Of a stretch of 51,690 nt of DNA, positions 16,735 through 25,521 are shown in pieces (position 1 is the stretch's first letter; the number at the start of each line of letters is the position of its first letter). Position numbers and translations under genes: made by a program. The notes under the pieces were generated by a model. The model did not search any database, was not told the DNA's origin, and was given only the letters and a program-made list of their open reading frames with translations. The stretch is from Candidatus Altimarinota bacterium (lineage in GTDB: Bacteria > Patescibacteriota > Gracilibacteria > UBA1369 > UM-FILTER-53-11): NCBI GenBank assembly GCA_018061065.1, contig JAGOUV010000010.1, positions 1-51,690 on the forward strand. The letters are read 5' to 3'.

Positions 16735-19276
16735 TTTTATGAGTTTTAGGGGCTTTTAATTCGATGATAAGTGACTCAAGCACGTGGAGCTCTTCATGTT
16801 CATCTATAAGCTCATAGAGCCGCGCAAGGTGGGTAAGACGAGGAATATCTTCTTTAGTAGGTGACTTATCCCAATCATGTCCCAATTGCGCAATCGCCTG
16901 TCCAATCATTTGCATGAGAACATGGTGTGCTGTTTTTTGACGTGCCTCAGGAAGACGGGCAATAAAACGTCTAAGAATATCAAATTGAGCATCTGATTCA
17001 TTTATATAGTGCTGAACAAGATACATGATACCTTGAATATAGTTATTTTTTGCTAAGGCAAACGCAGCTTCTAAGCGCAACTCACTTTTTTTATTTTTTA
17101 AATACTCAAGTAAGAGCTCTTCATACGGCGCCTCAATTTCACCAAGTACGTAAATACCTTCTTTTATTTCCTCGACTATTTTGCTTTCTATCATTTGCTG
17201 TATTTGCTTCATGAGTTGCACACGATAATTAGCATACTGCCACATGGCAACGATAGCATTTGCACGGACACGAGCATTATTATCAAGTAAATAAGGGCTT
17301 ATATAATACGCAGCATTGGGATCTTTAAACAGACCAAGCGTATGAATACAATCAGCCCGCGTTATAGGATCCTTATCATTAAGGCACTCAAGCAAGAACG
17401 GAACCATCTCTGTTTGTCTTAAAATTGAAAATACGCGAATCATTGCACGACGAACTGTTGTAGATTTTTCCTTTCTGAAAGTTTCTTTTAATGTTTCAAC
17501 AACACGATAACGAGAGAATGCTTGTGAATAAAACTGTTCACCAACCGCATTAAATTTTAATAATGCATGTGCTGCTTCAAGTCGTACATCAGGACTCTTA
17601 TCATATAATGCGGCAATAATGTCCGGCAACGTGTTGTAATCGGCATATTCGCCCAGTGCGTTTAATAGCTTAATTTTAACGGGAATGGGAAAGTTTTTTT
17701 CAGATGTATTGTCACGAAGTTTTTGAGCAAGTATTTCAGGCGCATTGTTATGACCGCGCTGTGCAAGAATTTCAATTGCGTTGAGCTGTTCGGGATAGGG
17801 AAGAGGATTAAATAATTGCTCGCTTGTAGTGGCGGTATATTTAGTTTGAAGGCGGATCGTTGCAAATAACACGGCAAACATCGTAATTACCATAAAGATA
17901 TGAATCCACATACTGAGATCTTTCCCCGTTAGAAATACCTGTAATAAGAGAACCATCGACATACCGATGACCGTTCCAAAAGGTCGTACGATACCCTCAA
18001 GAAACTCTGCTGCTTGATCTCTAATTTCCTTAGTTAGCGCATAGTGAGAAGTAAAATATGCATTTTTAAATACAACATTCGTCATCTCGAAATTTACACG
18101 AGTAATAGTAGATGAGGTCATTCCAAATTTCAGAAACATTCCCACTAAACTCATAAGCATAATAATAGGATGCAGAAGCATACTTCCGACAACTCCCAGC
18201 GCACTGATAAGACGTGTTGCGATCAAGGCTTGAATAATCAATGCGGCCGTATGGAATCCACTTTTCAATGAACCCAATTTATGCGAAAGTTTTGACTCTT
18301 CTTCTGCAGTTAAAGGACGTGATACTGATGCGGAGCTCTCAGCTTTAATGAGCTCATCTGCCTGTTTTTCTGCAGTACCAAGCGCTGAAGCATGGAAGGT
18401 GCGAGGCGACTTTTCCGTAGTGCGTGCAAGTGTAGCTTCCGATGTGTTAGTAATTGTCTGTTCAACCGATTTAGTAAATTGAAATTCAAGGACATTCATA
18501 AAAATCCACTGCAAAATAACAATGGTAACTAATGCCTTAAGAAAAGGAATTTTTCGTGCACTATGTAACACCAAGCGTAGCTCGGAAATTCCTGTATATT
18601 TTTTTGACGTATGTGCATGAACGGGCAAAGCAGGAAGTCTTTTTCCGTGTATATAACTCGTGATAACAAACACAGCGATCACACAAATAAGAATCGCTAT
18701 CCAGATGTACATGAATCCGATAACAGCCAATGAAAGACCCAATAAACTCACGATTAATCCACCAACGATACCTCCGATTGTTTCGCCCGTTTCTACAAAT
18801 GGAAATGTATTCTGGCTCTCGAGTGGGGTAAAACGATCACCCACTAAAATCGGGATAAAGATATTAAACTGAGCCAAAAAGAATGATTCGCCTATAAGTG
18901 CAAACGTAAAAAATAACAGAGGTGATGTCGTATAGAAAAATGTTGCGCTAAAAATCATGAGAGCACCTGCAAAAAGCATCATGACCATTAAAAGCTCACG
19001 CTTTACACGCATGATGAGTTGCTCAAAAAACACGGTGCTGATCATCGTTAAAACAGCGTTCACAATAAACAAGATGGGTAATAGCAAGATGCCGTATTTA
19101 CCAATGAAAGCAGCGGTCAATATGATCCAACCGATTGCAGCACCCATTTTAAAGAAAAATGTAACAAACCAGCACTCTAAAACACGCGGCCACTGACTAG
19201 GTACGATATTAAAAAGCTTGCTCAGAAAAGAAACAGGGTGATACGCTAGCGTCGAAAGTAAGTTTTTATTTGTCAT
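16718..19276 (-). CDS. MFS/nucleotide-transporter-like membrane protein fused to HEAT repeats
   Basis: 852 aa. About 10-12 membrane helices fill residues ~30-480, with a soluble Ser/Thr/Glu-rich insertion at ~285-350. PFVETGETIGGIVGGLIVS and the overall layout resemble MFS or Npt1-type ADP/ATP carriers, but I cannot confirm the substrate. The cytoplasmic C-terminal third (~480-800) is a series of HEAT-like helical pairs (DKSPDVRLEAAHALLKF, NDKDPITRADCIHTLG, DNNARVRANAIVAMW). Inference: a membrane receptor or transporter with a protein-binding scaffold, coupled to the downstream SpoIIE phosphatase. A TATAAT lies 23 nt before the ATG. It is divergent from murJ. Confidence 0.8.
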   Translation of the reverse strand: MTNKNLLSTLAYHPVSFLSKLFNIVPSQWPRVLECWFVTFFFKMGAAIGWIILTAAFIGKYGILLLPILFIVNAVLTMISTVFFEQLIMRVKRELLMVMMLFAGALMIFSATFFYTTSPLLFFTFALIGESFFLAQFNIFIPILVGDRFTPLESQNTFPFVETGETIGGIVGGLIVSLLGLSLAVIGFMYIWIAILICVIAVFVITSYIHGKRLPALPVHAHTSKKYTGISELRLVLHSARKIPFLKALVTIVILQWIFMNVLEFQFTKSVEQTITNTSEATLARTTEKSPRTFHASALGTAEKQADELIKAESSASVSRPLTAEEESKLSHKLGSLKSGFHTAALIIQALIATRLISALGVVGSMLLHPIIMLMSLVGMFLKFGMTSSTITRVNFEMTNVVFKNAYFTSHYALTKEIRDQAAEFLEGIVRPFGTVIGMSMVLLLQVFLTGKDLSMWIHIFMVITMFAVLFATIRLQTKYTATTSEQLFNPLPYPEQLNAIEILAQRGHNNAPEILAQKLRDNTSEKNFPIPVKIKLLNALGEYADYNTLPDIIAALYDKSPDVRLEAAHALLKFNAVGEQFYSQAFSRYRVVETLKETFRKEKSTTVRRAMIRVFSILRQTEMVPFLLECLNDKDPITRADCIHTLGLFKDPNAAYYISPYLLDNNARVRANAIVAMWQYANYRVQLMKQIQQMIESKIVEEIKEGIYVLGEIEAPYEELLLEYLKNKKSELRLEAAFALAKNNYIQGIMYLVQHYINESDAQFDILRRFIARLPEARQKTAHHVLMQMIGQAIAQLGHDWDKSPTKEDIPRLTHLARLYELIDEHEELHVLESLIIELKAPKTHKNGIHH

Positions 19277-19333
19277 TTTGTCTTTTTGTTTATCTCTGAA
19301 TTATACATTATTTTAGTAGTTTCGTAAACAGTT

Positions 19334-20866
19334 ATGAGGCGCTCACTCTTACTTCTTGGCATCTCATTTTTAGGAAGCAAATTATTTGGACTTATTAGGG
19401 ATATTTTACTTGCCCGCTACTTTGGAGCAGGAAATAGCGATCCAACACTGAATTTGGACGTGTATTACGCGGCTTTCCGTATTCCTGATGCCATTTATCA
19501 GCTTCTCACCGCAGGAGTTCTTTCCGCCGCTTTTATTCCTTTGTACGCTGAACGATTTCAGAAGAATGAAGCGGATGGAAATCTCTTTGCTCAGCGTGTT
19601 TTAGCACTTACCGGATATGTCCTGACGGGAGTGTGTTTGGTGCTCTTTATTATTATGCCGCTCGTTGTTGGGCTTCTTTTCCCCCATATGCAGCTTGAAC
19701 ATCGTCTTTTTACCGTCGATGTAGCTCGTATTTTGATCATTTCCCCCATATTCTTTGGTATTACGAGCGTTATTAGCGGCATAAACAACGTACACCGAGC
19801 TTTTCTGGGGTATTCACTAGCACCCATCATCTATAACGGCGCCGCAATAGCAGGAGTAATACTATTCCATGACAGCCTCGGCATTGCAGGTGTTGCGATA
19901 AGTATTATCGTGGGTGCGGTACTACAACTTCTCATCCAACTACCGGAAGTGTTTATAAATGGCTTCACTTTTGTACGTGGCGTGAAATTATGGGGCAATG
20001 ACATTCGTGAATTAATTCGCCTTTCTATTCCCCGTATACTTACGCTTTCCATTCAACAAGTTGCCCTCGTGCTTGAAGCAGTATTTGCCACTGCATTGCC
20101 CATTGGTTCACTTACGATCAGCACCTATGCAACTAACATTCAGTATGTTCCTATTGGAATAATCGGTCTTTCTGCATCCGTAGCAAGCTTTGGCGAGCTT
20201 TCGTTAATGAAGGCGGCAGGAAATATGGAAGCATTTAGAAATGCTATTCAAAGTCGTCTGACGATGATGATTTTTATTTTGCTACCAGTGACCATTATTT
20301 CATGGCTTATGCGCTACGAAATTGTATCACTCTTATTTGAACGTGGCGCATTCACTCATGATCATGTTATCAGCACGGGAAATGTACTCGGCGTACTTGC
20401 ACTGGGAATGATTCCTACCAGCTGCGTGTTATTTATGAGTCGTTGCTTTTTTGCTTTAAAAAATACACACACACCTCTGCGCATTAGTATCGTCAGCGTA
20501 GTAATGTATCTTGCTGCGGCAATAACGAGTATTTATTTGCTCGAAATAAAAAGTGCCATGAGCTTGGGATACAGTGTTGTCATCATGAATATTTTTTCAA
20601 TGATGCTCTTTTATGTATTTCTTAAAAAAGAACTTTCCCACGATCCATTGGATCTAAAAGAACTATCAAAAGCACTCGTTGCAACTGTGATTGCTTTCGC
20701 CATAGCAATGATAATTAGAAATAATTGGCCAATTGAGTCAAGCAAAATCTCTCTTATAGGAGAACTCACCATAGTGACGATAGGTGCTTTTGCAAGCCAT
20801 TTTATTGTCCTTAAAATAACAGGATCTCGTTATCTAAAGAAAATCTTGACTCTCAAGAACAGATAA
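19334..20866 (+). CDS. murJ: Lipid II flippase MurJ
   Basis: 510 aa polytopic protein of the MVF family, moving lipid II across the membrane for wall synthesis. The N-terminal signature is LGSKLFGLIRDILLARYFGAG, followed by the loop YAAFRIPDAIYQLLTAGVLSAAFIPLY. About 14 hydrophobic segments give full length. It stands alone, with a strong terminator 14 nt after the stop and a 57 bp divergent gap to the HEAT-repeat gene. Confidence 0.95.
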   Translation: MRRSLLLLGISFLGSKLFGLIRDILLARYFGAGNSDPTLNLDVYYAAFRIPDAIYQLLTAGVLSAAFIPLYAERFQKNEADGNLFAQRVLALTGYVLTGVCLVLFIIMPLVVGLLFPHMQLEHRLFTVDVARILIISPIFFGITSVISGINNVHRAFLGYSLAPIIYNGAAIAGVILFHDSLGIAGVAISIIVGAVLQLLIQLPEVFINGFTFVRGVKLWGNDIRELIRLSIPRILTLSIQQVALVLEAVFATALPIGSLTISTYATNIQYVPIGIIGLSASVASFGELSLMKAAGNMEAFRNAIQSRLTMMIFILLPVTIISWLMRYEIVSLLFERGAFTHDHVISTGNVLGVLALGMIPTSCVLFMSRCFFALKNTHTPLRISIVSVVMYLAAAITSIYLLEIKSAMSLGYSVVIMNIFSMMLFYVFLKKELSHDPLDLKELSKALVATVIAFAIAMIIRNNWPIESSKISLIGELTIVTIGAFASHFIVLKITGSRYLKKILTLKNR

Positions 20867-20880
20867 TTAATATAGGGGAT

Positions 20881-20925
20881 GCCCTCCACCTTGGACTTTT
20901 AACATTCCAAGTGAGGGCTTTTTTT
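20881..20925 (+). terminator. Rho-independent terminator after murJ
   Basis: GCCCTCCACCTTGGA pairs with TCCAAGTGAGGGC across a short loop and is followed by seven T. It ends 22 nt before the next gene, separating murJ from the permease. Confidence 0.93.
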
Positions 20926-20947
20926 GTGCTAGTATTCAAATATAGTT

Positions 20948-22000
20948 ATGAAAAAGAATCAAATTACCTTTCTGCAGATCGCGATCTTTGTATCATTCTT
21001 GTTCTTGGCATTGGTCATTTCTCCTTTTCTCACGACGCTAATATTGGCGGCTATTTTGGTAACGGGAACAATGCCTATCCATGATTGGGTATTGAGAAAA
21101 GTGCATGGTAGAAAAATCGTTGCCGCTGTAATTATGTCACTTTCAATCGGCATTATTTTTAGTATTACATTCTTCCTTTTTATTATTTTGCTTTCTCAAG
21201 AAGCAGTTTCTATATATCAAAGCTTCGAACAACTTCTGCGCGAGGGATACTTTAATATTAGTGATTTAGTAGATAAGCTAAGCAAATTCCTGAGTATAAA
21301 CCCATCTGATATTTTAAGTTCAATTACACAAGCGGCTCAAAATTTCTCTACTATTTTAGTGACACAAGGCAAAGATTTAATCGCAAGTTTAGCATGGCTC
21401 TTCTTAAATTTCTTCGTGTTAGTTTTTACTATGTATTTTTTCTTCAAAGATGGAAAAAGCACGGTGGAGTTTTTGCAGCGAGTAATTCCGCTTCCTCACC
21501 AACATGCAAAAGAAATTTTCCATAAATTCAAACAAGTTTCACTTGCCATGCTCTATGGCATTTTCCTCACCGCTATTATTCAGGGTATTTTAGGAGGTAT
21601 TGGATTATGGGTTGCCGGAATTCATAATCCTATTTTCTGGGGAACGCTTATGGCATTGCTGGGGATGTTACCCATTGGAGGAACGGGAATTGTTTGGCTT
21701 CCTGCCGCGGTCATTCTGATAATCGAAAATCATTATTTTGCCGGCGTGGGACTGTTGTTGTGGGGAGCTTTGATTGTCGCTTTTGTAGATAATCTCATCA
21801 AACCGCTCGTTATCTCAAAGCAAACAAACCTCTCGCCGCTTGCGACATTTCTTGTAGTGATCGGTGGATTGATCGTATTTGGATTAAAAGGCGCTATTAT
21901 TGCACCTATGGTGCTCGCCAGTCTTGTATCTCTCATGCACATTCACAAGATGGAGACGCCCTCTTCGCTAGAACCTGCTAAGAAGAGCGAGGAAGTCTAA
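20948..22000 (+). CDS. AI-2E/PerM-family membrane permease
   Basis: 350 aa with ~7-8 membrane helices. Motifs match the AI-2E transporter family (UPF0118/PerM): MYFFFKDGKS, the amphipathic central region FLQRVIPLP, GILGGIGLWVAGI, GMLPIGGTGIVWLPAAV and DNLIKPLVI. Substrates in this family vary (signal export, Na+/H+ exchange), so no specific function is claimed. The last 23 nt overlap tail-to-tail with ribD. Confidence 0.9.
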   Translation: MKKNQITFLQIAIFVSFLFLALVISPFLTTLILAAILVTGTMPIHDWVLRKVHGRKIVAAVIMSLSIGIIFSITFFLFIILLSQEAVSIYQSFEQLLREGYFNISDLVDKLSKFLSINPSDILSSITQAAQNFSTILVTQGKDLIASLAWLFLNFFVLVFTMYFFFKDGKSTVEFLQRVIPLPHQHAKEIFHKFKQVSLAMLYGIFLTAIIQGILGGIGLWVAGIHNPIFWGTLMALLGMLPIGGTGIVWLPAAVILIIENHYFAGVGLLLWGALIVAFVDNLIKPLVISKQTNLSPLATFLVVIGGLIVFGLKGAIIAPMVLASLVSLMHIHKMETPSSLEPAKKSEEV

Positions 22001-23066
22001 AGTGCTGGAGAATGTCATTTCCGTATTTCTCAAGCGTAATAGGCTCAAGGGATAACGCCTGTGCCATTTTAGCAATGCGAACCGAGGCTATACTTGCTCG
22101 TCCGCTATCTCCAATAATTTTAGGTGCAGTAAACCAATAGAGATCATTAAAAGCTTTTTCTTTAATAAAAGAGCCGAAAATCTGTCCACCCCCTTCAACT
22201 AATACCGAGTTGATACCTTTTTTATACAGCTGAGCAACAATGTCTTTCATCGTGCTATTTTTTTTCAAGATAATGACGGTTACATTTTTCTTCTGAAGTG
22301 CTTGGATTTTTTTAGAAGATGCATGAGTTGAGGCAATGACGATTGCATGACTGTCACGAAATACATCAGCTGTTGGACGTACCTCAAGTGAATGATCAAG
22401 AATAACACGCCACGGCTCGCTTCGCTCGCCGGCCAAGTGCGGATTATCCAAAAGCGCCGTATTTTTCCCAACTAAAATTGCGTCAAAACGATCCCGAAGT
22501 TTTTTAACAAACGCGCGGGATTGCTCACCGGTCACCCATCGAGCGTCACCAGACTCTGCCGCAATTCTACCATCCAGCGTAGAGGCTATTTTAAGGCTTA
22601 CATAGGGCTTTTTATGGTGCTGACTATAAAAGAAAAACTCATTTTGGAAGTGCGCCTCTTTCTCCATACACCCGACATCAACCGTTATGCCTGCTTTTTT
22701 TAGAAGTTGTATGCCTCGTCCACTGACTTTTGGATTTGCATCTTGATGAGCCACTACTACTCGTGCAATTCCTTTTTTAATAATTAAAGGAACACAGGGC
22801 GGCGTTTTTTTATCTTCATGACAACATGGCTCAAGCGTTACATAGAGCGTTGCGCCTTTATATTTTTCTTCACTACCTTTCAGTGCCTCTACTTCTGCGT
22901 GAGGCCCTCCAAAATAATGATGATATCCCTGCGAAAGTACTTTCCCATTTTTTACCACAACCGCGCCCACTACCGGATTTGGCGAAACTATACTACGGCC
23001 TTTTTCCGCTAATATAAGCGCCTTTTTCATGTAGTGCTCATCTTGTTTGGTAGCTCGTGCATTCAT
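21978..23066 (-). CDS. ribD: Bifunctional diaminohydroxyphosphoribosylaminopyrimidine deaminase / uracil reductase
   Basis: 362 aa, two domains. The N-terminal zinc deaminase has the HAE motif (GPHAEVEAL) and PCCHEDKKTPPC ligands. The C-terminal NADPH reductase has ASTLDGRIA, GDARWVTGEQSR and LVEGGGQIFGSFI. It catalyses steps 2 and 3 of riboflavin synthesis, using the product of the GTP cyclohydrolase II encoded 12 nt upstream by ribBA. No ribE or ribH follows, because the permease converges from the other side. Full length. Confidence 0.96.
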   Translation of the reverse strand: MNARATKQDEHYMKKALILAEKGRSIVSPNPVVGAVVVKNGKVLSQGYHHYFGGPHAEVEALKGSEEKYKGATLYVTLEPCCHEDKKTPPCVPLIIKKGIARVVVAHQDANPKVSGRGIQLLKKAGITVDVGCMEKEAHFQNEFFFYSQHHKKPYVSLKIASTLDGRIAAESGDARWVTGEQSRAFVKKLRDRFDAILVGKNTALLDNPHLAGERSEPWRVILDHSLEVRPTADVFRDSHAIVIASTHASSKKIQALQKKNVTVIILKKNSTMKDIVAQLYKKGINSVLVEGGGQIFGSFIKEKAFNDLYWFTAPKIIGDSGRASIASVRIAKMAQALSLEPITLEKYGNDILQHFRLPRSS

Positions 23067-23078
23067 GTGAGGTACAAA

Positions 23079-24272
23079 CTAGGGGAGTAAATGACCCATT
23101 TTTTTCTGCTTCGTTTTTAAATATTTCCCTGCGAGTGTGCCTGAATACGGCAAACTTGGTACACGCTCCTGTACACTAATACCTGACTGTTCCATCTCCT
23201 TAATTTTCTGAGGATTGTTCGTAATAAGGCGAATTTTTGCAACTCCTAAACGCTTAAGCAGGTGAGCCGCCACCGTAAATTCACGCTCGTCCGCTTTAAA
23301 TCCAAGATCTAAATTTGCTTGAACCGTATCGCGTCCTTTGTCTTGCAACTGATACGCGCGAAGCTTATTTAACAAACCAATTCCTCGCCCTTCATTGCGT
23401 AGATAAATAATAATTCCTGCATCAATTCCCTTCATTTTCTCAAGTGCATCGTATAATTGCGCATTACAATCACATCGTTCAGAATTAAATACATCACCCG
23501 TGAGACATTCTGAGTGAATACGCACGAGCGGAACAGAAGTAGCGGTAAGTTTCCCATAGACGACTGCCATATGCTCTTTATGATCTTGGGCGGTAGTAAA
23601 TGCGTAGGCCTTAGCTTTTCCAAATCTAGTGGGCAAATTTGCTTCCACTACTTCGTTGATAGGAGATTCATTGGCTTTTCTATGGGCTATAAGCTCAGAA
23701 ATACTATAAATAGACAACTTATGCTTACGAGCAAATGCGTGAAGCGCCTTTCCCTCAACCATCTTTCCATCATCTCCCATGATTTCACATAACACACCAG
23801 CTGGTTGCATGCCTGCCATTTTCAAGAGATCAATGGTGCCCTCTGTGTGTCCTGCTCTCACCAGTACGCCGCCATCATTAGCGATCAAAGGAAAAATATG
23901 ACCGGGGGTACTGAGATCGCTCGGCTTTGATTTCTTATCTACGAGCACCTTAACCGTTTGCGCGCGATCGTAGGCTGAAATCCCGGTAGAAATACCATTA
24001 CTCGCATCTACTGATACGGTAAAGTTGCATTGTTGTAGACGACCGCTATTGCGCTTATCCATTAGGGTAAGTGCCAAATCATCTGCACGCTGTTTAGAGA
24101 TCGGCGCACAGATAAGTCCACGGCCGAATTTTGCCATGAAGTTAATTGACTCAGCTGTGATGGTTTGCGCCGCACACACTAAATCAGCCTCATTTTCTCG
24201 TGTGGGATCATCGACAAGCACAATTATCTTTCCTGCCCGTAAATCGGCAAGCACCTTATCAAGTTTCGTCAT
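23079..24272 (-). CDS. ribBA: Bifunctional DHBP synthase / GTP cyclohydrolase II
   Basis: 397 aa. The N-terminal RibB half makes 3,4-dihydroxy-2-butanone-4-phosphate (DDPTRENEADLVCAA, FGRGLICAPI, GHTEGTIDL). The C-terminal RibA half opens GTP, with the zinc site CLTGDVFNSERCDC and YLRNEGRGIGLLNK. Both catalytic sets appear intact. It is transcribed 35 nt after tsf, so it may be cotranscribed with it. I saw no FMN riboswitch in that short gap. Confidence 0.96.
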   Translation of the reverse strand: MTKLDKVLADLRAGKIIVLVDDPTRENEADLVCAAQTITAESINFMAKFGRGLICAPISKQRADDLALTLMDKRNSGRLQQCNFTVSVDASNGISTGISAYDRAQTVKVLVDKKSKPSDLSTPGHIFPLIANDGGVLVRAGHTEGTIDLLKMAGMQPAGVLCEIMGDDGKMVEGKALHAFARKHKLSIYSISELIAHRKANESPINEVVEANLPTRFGKAKAYAFTTAQDHKEHMAVVYGKLTATSVPLVRIHSECLTGDVFNSERCDCNAQLYDALEKMKGIDAGIIIYLRNEGRGIGLLNKLRAYQLQDKGRDTVQANLDLGFKADEREFTVAAHLLKRLGVAKIRLITNNPQKIKEMEQSGISVQERVPSLPYSGTLAGKYLKTKQKKMGHLLP

Positions 24273-24307
24273 AATGTAGAGTTATAACGTAACGCTGAAC
24301 TACGTTG

Positions 24308-24895
24308 TTAGAAGGAATAGCGCGTGAAGCGTACTACGCGGATATTTTCACCTAGTTTCAAAACTGCATCAGATATCAATTTTTCAATAGTGATATCTGG
24401 ATTTTTAACAAAAGCTTGTTTCATGAGAGAAACTTCTTCGCGGAACTTCTTTTCTTTGCCTTCCATAATTTTATCATGCATAGCTGCAGGCTTTCCTTCC
24501 TGAGCTAACTGTGCGCGCCAGATTTCTTTTTCCTTCTCAATAGCCTCAGCTGGAACATCCTCTGGACCAACATAAACCGGACACAAACCAGCTACGTGCA
24601 TTGCTATGTCTTTTGCTAACGCCTGAAAATCCGTGCTCAATGCCACAAAATCCGTCTCACAGCCAAGCTGTACCAAAACGCCGATTTTGCCGTTTGAGTG
24701 TATGTATGAACCAATATATCCCTCGCCTGTAGCGCGGTCTCCACGTTCAGCAGCTTTAGCCTCGCCTTTTTTGCGAAGTAATTCGACTGCTTTTTCCTCA
24801 TTACCTGCCGTTTCTTCCAATGCACGTTTGCACATTTGCATTGATACGCCTGTCTTAACGCGAAGAGATTTGATTTGATCGAGTGTAATTTCCAT
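24308..24895 (-). CDS. tsf: Elongation factor Ts
   Basis: 195 aa, the short bacterial form with one core repeat. The N-terminal UBA-like helix region reads IKSLRVKTGVSMQMCKRALEE, and the EF-Tu-contacting TDFV is in ETDFVALSTDF. It recharges EF-Tu with GTP. Promoter TTGACT-17-TAGAAT ends 9 nt before the ATG, so the message should be leaderless or nearly so. It is separated from rpsB by a membrane-protein gene. Confidence 0.95.
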   Translation of the reverse strand: MEITLDQIKSLRVKTGVSMQMCKRALEETAGNEEKAVELLRKKGEAKAAERGDRATGEGYIGSYIHSNGKIGVLVQLGCETDFVALSTDFQALAKDIAMHVAGLCPVYVGPEDVPAEAIEKEKEIWRAQLAQEGKPAAMHDKIMEGKEKKFREEVSLMKQAFVKNPDITIEKLISDAVLKLGENIRVVRFTRYSF

Positions 24896-24904
24896 AGCTC
24901 GGGA

Positions 24905-24933
24905 ATTCTAAAGAGTCAGGCGTTATAAGTCAA
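24905..24933 (-). promoter_or_regulatory. Promoter of tsf
   Basis: TTGACT (24933-24928), 17 nt spacer, TAGAAT (24910-24905); 9 nt separate the -10 from the ATG. Initiation 6-8 nt past the -10 would leave at most ~3 untranslated nt. Confidence 0.75.
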
Positions 24934-24944
24934 TATACTAACCA

Positions 24945-25439
24945 CTATTGCTTCTTCTCCTCTTCATTTTTCGTCATATTTTGGACGTTTTGACCTGCTT
25001 GTGAGGCTACATCGGCTGCTTTATCTTTTAGGTCAGACACTGCAGACAGAGCAACCCCGGCCTTACCGTAGAGGGATTCAATATTAATTTTTTCTGCATA
25101 ACCTGAGACAAACGGTACCTTCCAAATCTCTCCGTGATACGCCTTATAAATAGAAAGTACGTAGACGGCAAAGAGTGACAACGTCAGCAATGAGCCCAAC
25201 CAACTAATGCTCAACAGCATTACTAAAACAAAAAATGTAATCAAAAATAACACCATGCTTTGTCGTGCATGGTAACGGCAAAATTCGCTTTTTGGTTTTA
25301 CCACTAACGTAAAAACAAAGAGGGGACCGAAGTATGCAAGTGCAGCAAAAAAACGCTCATCAGAGGTCGTCGGGGGATTGGGAATTGCGGGAGGGACTGT
25401 TTGAGGAGTAGGAGCTGTTGACGAAGGTATTTGATCCAT
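24945..25439 (-). CDS. DUF4870-like small membrane protein
   Basis: 164 aa from the ATG at 25439; an upstream start at 25490 would run through the hairpin and is less likely. A Pro/Thr-rich N-terminus (~1-25) precedes FFAALAYFGPLFVFTLVVK. CRYHARQSMVLF follows, then two more hydrophobic helices; the pattern (early helix, HARQ, two helices) is that of DUF4870/TIC20-like proteins. The tail (~135-164) is hydrophilic and helical. Function unknown. It interrupts the usual rpsB-tsf pair and has its own promoter. Confidence 0.75.
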   Translation of the reverse strand: MDQIPSSTAPTPQTVPPAIPNPPTTSDERFFAALAYFGPLFVFTLVVKPKSEFCRYHARQSMVLFLITFFVLVMLLSISWLGSLLTLSLFAVYVLSIYKAYHGEIWKVPFVSGYAEKINIESLYGKAGVALSAVSDLKDKAADVASQAGQNVQNMTKNEEEKKQ

Positions 25440-25448
25440 ATGGATTGT

Positions 25449-25477
25449 ATTATAAACATGCCCCAGGTGAAGTTCAA
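25449..25477 (-). promoter_or_regulatory. Promoter of the DUF4870-like gene, embedded in a hairpin
   Basis: TTGAAC (25477-25472), 17 nt spacer, TATAAT (25454-25449), then 9 nt to the ATG. The -35 overlaps the loop of the inverted repeat at 25459-25488, so pairing in the rpsB transcript and promoter recognition share the same bases. Confidence 0.8.
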
Positions 25478-25488
25478 CCACCTGGGGC
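25459..25488. repeat. Perfect 10-bp inverted repeat downstream of rpsB
   Basis: GCCCCAGGTG and CACCTGGGGC flank a 9-nt centre. It follows the rpsB stop by ~34 nt on the minus strand. No T-run follows on either strand, so it is not a standard intrinsic terminator. It may be an RNA stability element or a weak terminator. Confidence 0.7.
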
Positions 25489-25521
25489 AAATGATACCTC
25501 TATAATTTCGACCTAAGCAGA

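Noticed and set aside
24273-24307. FMN riboswitch before ribBA
   Set aside because: The gap is only 35 nt and shows none of the RFN conserved helices.
25459-25488. Intrinsic terminator for rpsB
   Set aside because: A perfect stem but no T-run on either strand, so kept only as an inverted repeat.
25440-25490. Longer start for the DUF4870-like protein
   Set aside because: It would translate the inverted repeat and the promoter; the extra residues look random.
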